NCBI GenBank assembly: GCA_021234155.1
Contig: JAJEKV010000011.1
Coordinates: 2,044,001-2,108,000, forward strand
Reading direction: 5' to 3'
Source of the DNA: Isoetes taiwanensis
Taxonomy: Eukaryota; Streptophyta; Lycopodiopsida; Isoetales; Isoetaceae
DNA: 64,000 nt
The notes below the pieces were generated by a model. That model was not told the DNA's origin and ran no database searches. It saw only the letters and a list, made by a program, of their open reading frames with translations. Positions 60,020 through 64,000 of this stretch are shown here, one piece after another. Numbering within the stretch: position 1 is the first letter of the stretch; every line of letters begins with the position of its first letter. A program made the translations under genes and the position numbers.

Positions 60020-61855
60020 GTTGGCGAGTAGAAAATAAATAAATACCTTCCAAGCTGAAGTTGTAGCTGTCCCTATAGGTCCTTGTGGAGGACAGCCATA
60101 AGCCTTGTGCTGATGACGAAGTTGTTGCAGTTTTTCAATCAGTGGCTCTCTGTACACGGTGTTTGCAATTACTTCGTTGCATTGTATACTCAACTCTATA
60201 TATTCCTTGTCTGTAAGATTTCCGTTGAGCACCCTCGATCTTCTTCTAGCATATACTTTGGCAAATTCTCGTTGCTGCTCCAACTGGCCGACGACCGAAC
60301 AAAGGAGTTGTGCCGCGCAAATACTGTGGTTGCCAGAAATAATATAAAATTTCTTACCCTTCAAATCTTCTGGATTGCTCCATGTCACCCTCCTCCTGAG
60401 AGATAGACAACCATCAAGTCAAATCTACATAACGAGTGTCCAAAAGATAAAGAATTACTTACTTGGTAATAGGGTCAAACGGCACGACGTCAGCAGGTGT
60501 GAGGACCTCTGTCGGGTATGTCTTGAAGCTTCTAACCAGAGTTTGAACATGGTCATTTGATCGCATTCTGTGTGTTAAGTTTGCTGGTGCAGGTTCACAA
60601 TAAAAAATAGAAATCTTTGTAAACCAATTAACCCCTAAGGGGTAGAACCTTTTGAACTGTTCAAGCTTCTGAGTGGTTTGCTCTGCCATCTTGCGTTCCT
60701 CTTCCGGATTGAACTTCAACTCGACTGGAATGGCAGGTGCGTGGGGCCATGTCAATGCTAGTCTAGAGGAGGCCTCCGTAACTGAGGGGGGGTTTGAGAA
60801 CTGCTGGGCTGCGGGCTATCTTCAGTAGGTGTCAGATTTCTAAGGTTAATTTTGAAAGGACGGAGTTTTTGTGGAATAAATCCACCAGATGTAGTGCTAT
60901 CTGGGGCCTTCAAAGCAAGAGGAAGAGTAGAGTTAATAACAGCGGAGGGGTTTATCGTGGATTGTGGTTCTTCAACAACCTTTTTTGGTGCTGACGTCTC
61001 TCCCAAAGTAGCAATAGGCTTCACACTCTTCACACTCTTTTTCTTGGCCACGGCTCTTAGCCAATTGGTGTCCATCACGGAGGGCATTTTCTCGTCCCGA
61101 ACTGCTTTCAAAGCACAGCTCGGAGGCTTCTTGTCTGTAGACAAACCATTTCTGCATGTCGAGAACCCTACCAATATGTCTCTGTTTCCCTTTATTCCTG
61201 ACAAAGAGAGAGATTCATAGGATGGCAACACCCAGCCATAACCCTTAGCTGAAGTGGGGACGTTTTTCCCTGTGGCTGGCTTGTTCATTTTGCTGGCTGT
61301 CATCAAAGACGGATCATAATTGCGCCATTTCAAAATGTACTCCAGGAACTGCAATGCTTGTGTGTCTTCAATGCTGCATATGATAGCATCTTGCACATTG
61401 TTCTTCGTGCCTTCTCACATTGCCACCACTATGCCAACTTGTTCAACGTCCTCAGGTTTTTTTCCAGTCCGCAGGAACAGGCACAGGTCCTTTCTGCGAT
61501 CACCTTTAATGTGCGGTATGGCCTGTGCAATCTCAATACATCATTTCCTTTCATTTCCTCTCATCACTATGTATTGCATGGATTGATAAGATACCTCCTG
61601 ATACTTTGGTGCAACTATGTAAAAATAGATGTTCTAAGCAAACCTGTGCACTCTGGTGTGTTTATTATACAATGTAAACGTGTTTCAAGTATATGCTTTC
61701 TTTCTCCATGTGGATGATACAAAACACTGTTTTTATGACACTGCAGCTTCTGACGGGTCCTTGGCTACAAGTAGACGTTGACGCCACCATATTCTGTGAG
61801 GTATGAGTAATGCTTTAGTCTGTAAGTCAATCGTTTAACTATTGTGCTGGACGAG

Positions 61856-61869
61856 ATCGCGGTCGCGAT
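61856..61869. repeat. 14-bp palindrome ATCGCGGTCGCGAT (copy 4)
   Basis: In the intron or leader just 3' of the GTATGAG donor of the plus-strand gene. Confidence 0.7.
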
Positions 61870-62007
61870 ACCTTCAACCATCTACACTTGCTACTTACCA
61901 AAGAACTCCCAGCTATCGATAACTATGAGTTGAAACCACTTGCTAACCTCGAAATGTTATTTGCACATGAGTTCTTATCGAAACAGCTAGTGTGAATGCT
62001 TGCAAAA

Positions 62008-62054
62008 AGCGCGACCGCATTCTTGCCCATGCTCGATAAGATCGCGGTGGCGAA
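62008..62054. repeat. Two degenerate copies of the 14-bp palindrome (copies 5 and 6)
   Basis: One copy (about 62,008-62,020; on the minus strand AATGCGGTCGCGC) and another (62,041-62,054, ATCGCGGTGGCGAA) lie 20 bases apart, in opposite orientation by their flanks. Confidence 0.55.
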
Positions 62055-62130
62055 AGTTCTGAACATTTTTTAATTTCTGAGTTGCTATTTTTTGTAGTAC
62101 TTTATGATACAGTGCTTTTTGCTCACCAGG

Positions 62131-62144
62131 ATCGCGGCCGCGAT
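62131..62144. repeat. 14-bp perfect palindrome ATCGCGGCCGCGAT (copy 7)
   Basis: Identical to the copy at 60,006. It lies 22 bases before the TTGTTTGCAG acceptor and the ATG at 62,168. Confidence 0.75.
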
Positions 62145-63043
62145 ATTCACGACCTCTTGTTTGCAGGATGGCAGATGTAATTCCGCTATATCTGCTGGGG
62201 AAAAAGGTGGCAGAGGGAAGAGTCCACAATTTCGAGCGCCATCACAATTCGATTGTCCCGGAGGGTATGGTTGTTGTTTCAATTGTGAATGTTTTGGATG
62301 GACAGTTGCCGCTACCAATTCCCGAAATGGAAATAGAAAAAATGGGTGAAGCTGTGGGGGCTTTTGTGTTGTGGTACAAGAAGGACATTGCTGCTCAACT
62401 TGTTAGAGAGGAGGAAGCTTGCACCCCACCAGGTCAGATAAAACGCATACACTGGCAGGACAGAGGCAATGAGGGGTTAGCCAGTAATGAGACGAATCAT
62501 GTGCAAGGGCTTTCTAGAGATGAGTTAGTTGAGAAGGCATGCACACTCATGCATGAATGCTGCAACATGGCTTATGCCTATGGTGTTATCGTTTTTGCCG
62601 ATCCAAACCATGCTGTGTCTGACGTGAAGTTAGGGGAAGGCTCGATAGCTGCTACTATCATGAGCATATTTCCAATGCCTGAAAAGATGTCTATGCGCTG
62701 CCAGGCCTGTGCAGAAATGCCCCAACTGCATGACCTTGTGAGATGGCCCATAGCCTTCGTGCTCGTTGAGAACATTCCAGTTTCTACTCTCGTGGTTGCG
62801 GTGAAGGAGAAGGATGTGGAGAATGAACCTTACTCCATTAGACCCGAAATTGGCATCACCAAAAAGAGACCTTACAGCATGGTCAATCGGAGACCCAGGA
62901 CACGTCCAGCACAGACTAAATGTGAAAGAAAAACTAGTGCTGAGGCTATTCTAGACTTCAGGTCATCACTGTGCTGCATGAAACGATGATGTGCAAATTT
63001 TACATCCCAGGAGATAGCTTGCATGAGAACCTTTTACTAGAAC

Positions 63044-64000
63044 ATGAAGTCCTCGGAGCGCACAACCTTTGCATATAACATGCTAGATCTTTGCTCTGAA
63101 AATGGTGTAGTTCGCAACCTGATGTTGAATAACAAACAGGTGTGCGTGAAAGCATGGCATAAAGCCTATGGCATACCCATTTCCACTTTTTACAAGTGGA
63201 AGAAGCTCTTCAATGACGGCCACAGAATTGCTGAGCACGGAAATACTGGGTCTAAGAAGCCAAGGTCTCATACTTTGGCTGGCAATGCTGTGCTATCTAT
63301 GTTCATAGATGAAAACGCAGAGACGATGCCACACCGCTCGAAAATTACGAGCGAGGGTAGCAGACAAAATGTTAAGAGGCTACCTTCAGTCTTGACTAAG
63401 AAGGATATACACCAAGAAGTATATATTACCGCTTCGTAGATGACAGTAAGCATATTTCTCCTTCGGCCCTTTCATGCCCGCTTGGAAAGAGAATCATTCG
63501 AGGTAGCAATAGCTAAGAGGATAGCATTTTCTAAGTGTAACACCGTATTGTCATAAAGGAAAAGCTTGCTAAGACCGAGATCCAAACGAAAGAAGGGTAC
63601 TTGCAGATAGAGAGAAAATCGCATATGACGCGGCCCAGTTTCATGCGGGGAGCCTTTATCGGTCTGGAGAGCTTTGTCTCATAGATCTCCCCGAGCACGC
63701 TTTTAACCATTATACATGATAAGATGGATCAGAATAAGACCATGGTCCCTCGCCTAGAGAAGCTAGCAAAGTCTGTATGGAGGGGTGAACGATCAAGGTC
63801 GATGTAACAGTGCTCTCATGCACGGCCATGGTATAGGTGCCTTGGGCCATTTCTCACTGGACCTCTGGCCTGATGATTTTAATTTTCATGTGGGATCCTT
63901 GAATCATACCTTGAAGACACTGGAGAATAAATCTGAGGATAATTGGGGGCATTTGAGAGATACAGATCGTCCTGAAAGCAGCTGGGGTGCAGCAATTCTA
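63044..64000 (+). pseudogene. DUF7869-type protein, 5' part, frameshifted
   Basis: The first open block (63,044-63,439) contains KQVCVKAWHKAYGIPISTFY and, after it, EHGNTGSKKP. This is the pattern of the helix-turn-helix-like N-terminal region (C...F....GIS...., then HGN.GR.P) seen before DUF7869 domains. The next 280 bases are degraded. From about 63,715 DKMDQNKTMVPRLEKLAKS appears, then in another frame LMHGHGIGALGHFSLDLWPD and FNFHVGSLNHTLKTLE, corresponding to the D.MDQ.K, G.L.HG.G and W..D.N blocks of DUF7869. Function of the family is not established; it is abundant and repeat-like in some plant, animal and oomycete genomes. The window ends inside it. Confidence 0.5.

Larger units (their letters stand above)
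56953..61522 (-). pseudogene. ParB-like / DNA methyltransferase-like fusion gene, disrupted
   Basis: Minus strand, multi-exon. Exon A runs from about 61,522 (acceptor TTGCACAG) to 60,463, with an in-frame TGA at 61,415-61,417 and a one-base frameshift in a C-run at 60,786-60,792. Exon B, 60,395-60,047, joins in phase (AA|G). Exon C runs from 59,981 and is interrupted by a hAT-like element (58,729-59,737). The N-terminal ~220 residues are S/P-rich and unassigned. RSNDHVQTLVRSF, PADVVPFDP and FYIISGNHSICAAQLL follow the ParB N-terminal pattern (N.R...l..si, then G.hR..A). After the hAT site come LIFIDIRGMN...WD, where motif IV of a beta-class methyltransferase would be, and GCVVDFFSAGTASHVAL, which resembles the AdoMet motif I (D.F.G.GT). 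An acidic C-terminus ends ...SETQSE at 56,953. At least five lesions make it non-functional. The family assignment is by motif pattern only. Confidence 0.6.
61747..62989 (+). pseudogene. DUF8039-like protein, plus strand
   Basis: A possible short exon (61,747-61,800: LLTGPWLQVDVDATIFCE, between a CTGCAG acceptor and a GTATGAG donor) precedes the main 273-residue frame from ATG 62,168, which follows directly on TTTGCAG|G. The main frame opens VIPLYLLGKKVAEGRVHNF, MVVVSIVNVLDGQLPLPIPE and AVGAFVLWYKKDI. This order (an A-x-G-x-V opening, V.V..V......PVP, G.FV.W) is that of DUF8039, a domain found in plant transposon-associated proteins. The remaining ~190 residues (SRDELVEKACTLMHECCNMA and so on) are unassigned. 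The two exons do not join in phase, so a small indel or a different start is involved. It is divergent from the ParB/MTase gene, with about 225 bases between the nearest supported exon edges. Confidence 0.5.

Noticed and set aside
60785-60793. Programmed frameshift in the ParB/MTase gene
   Set aside because: A C-run alone is not a slippery-site architecture, and several other lesions show ordinary pseudogene decay.
63044-63439. Classical cut-and-paste transposase with helix-turn-helix
   Set aside because: The downstream blocks (D.MDQ.K, HG.G, W..D.N) fit DUF7869 better than a DDE transposase, and no DDE triad was seen.

Overview
The window is nuclear DNA of a land plant. It holds GT-AG introns, a plastid DNA insertion carrying the start of petA, plant-type Mutator-like (MULE), Helitron, hAT-like, SINE and LINE elements, and fragments of plant genes. 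It is AT-rich and dominated by decayed repeats. No intact, full-length host gene is visible. The DUF7869-type and ParB/methyltransferase-type sequences at the right end make me suspect a non-flowering plant (fern, lycophyte, bryophyte or gymnosperm), but nothing settles the taxon.

Layout, left to right. 1.55-2.76 kb: the ankyrin half of an XB3/XBAT-type E3 ubiquitin ligase gene on the minus strand, with a TATA box and heat-shock elements at 3.44-3.53 kb. 4.7-9 kb: a MULE fragment, a tRNA-derived SINE with a GATA tail, and a minus-strand LINE. 9.2-10.1 kb: degenerate repeats. About 10.6-11.4 kb: organelle-like DNA with petA. 11.6-13.2 kb: duplicated PPR-like relics. 14.2 kb: G-rich minisatellite. 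16.5-16.9 kb: five near-identical palindromes. 20.6-27.4 kb: a long purine-rich, non-coding, internally repetitive block. 27.5 kb: a Helitron 3' end. 27.6-29.2 kb: a pyrimidine tract. 30 kb: a receptor-like cytoplasmic kinase exon. 32.1-34.3 kb: a twin-primed L1 insertion with exact target-site duplications. 38.8-39.4 kb: two exons of PYG7 (photosystem I assembly). 40.4 kb: a second Helitron 3' end. 40.45-43.9 kb: a MULE with long inverted repeats, a truncated transposase and an NLR gene fragment. 45-48.9 kb and 50-52.6 kb: two further LINEs. 54.8-55.7 kb: a folded-back MULE relic.

The most unusual part is 56.6-64 kb. A minus-strand, intron-containing gene (about 61.5 to 56.95 kb) reads as a ParB-like domain followed by a permuted (beta-class) DNA methyltransferase-like domain. 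That combination is familiar from phage and bacterial mobile DNA and is unexpected in a plant nucleus. The copy is broken by frameshifts, by stops, and by a 1,009-bp hAT-like element with an exact 8-bp target duplication. Divergent from it lies a plus-strand pseudogene with a DUF8039-like domain, followed by the start of a DUF7869-type protein. Seven copies of a 14-bp GC-rich palindrome of the form ATCGCGGYCGCGAT are spread through the introns, the 3' flank and the divergent intergenic region, and nowhere else that I noticed. I propose that this is a decayed copy of a multi-gene mobile element; that is inference.
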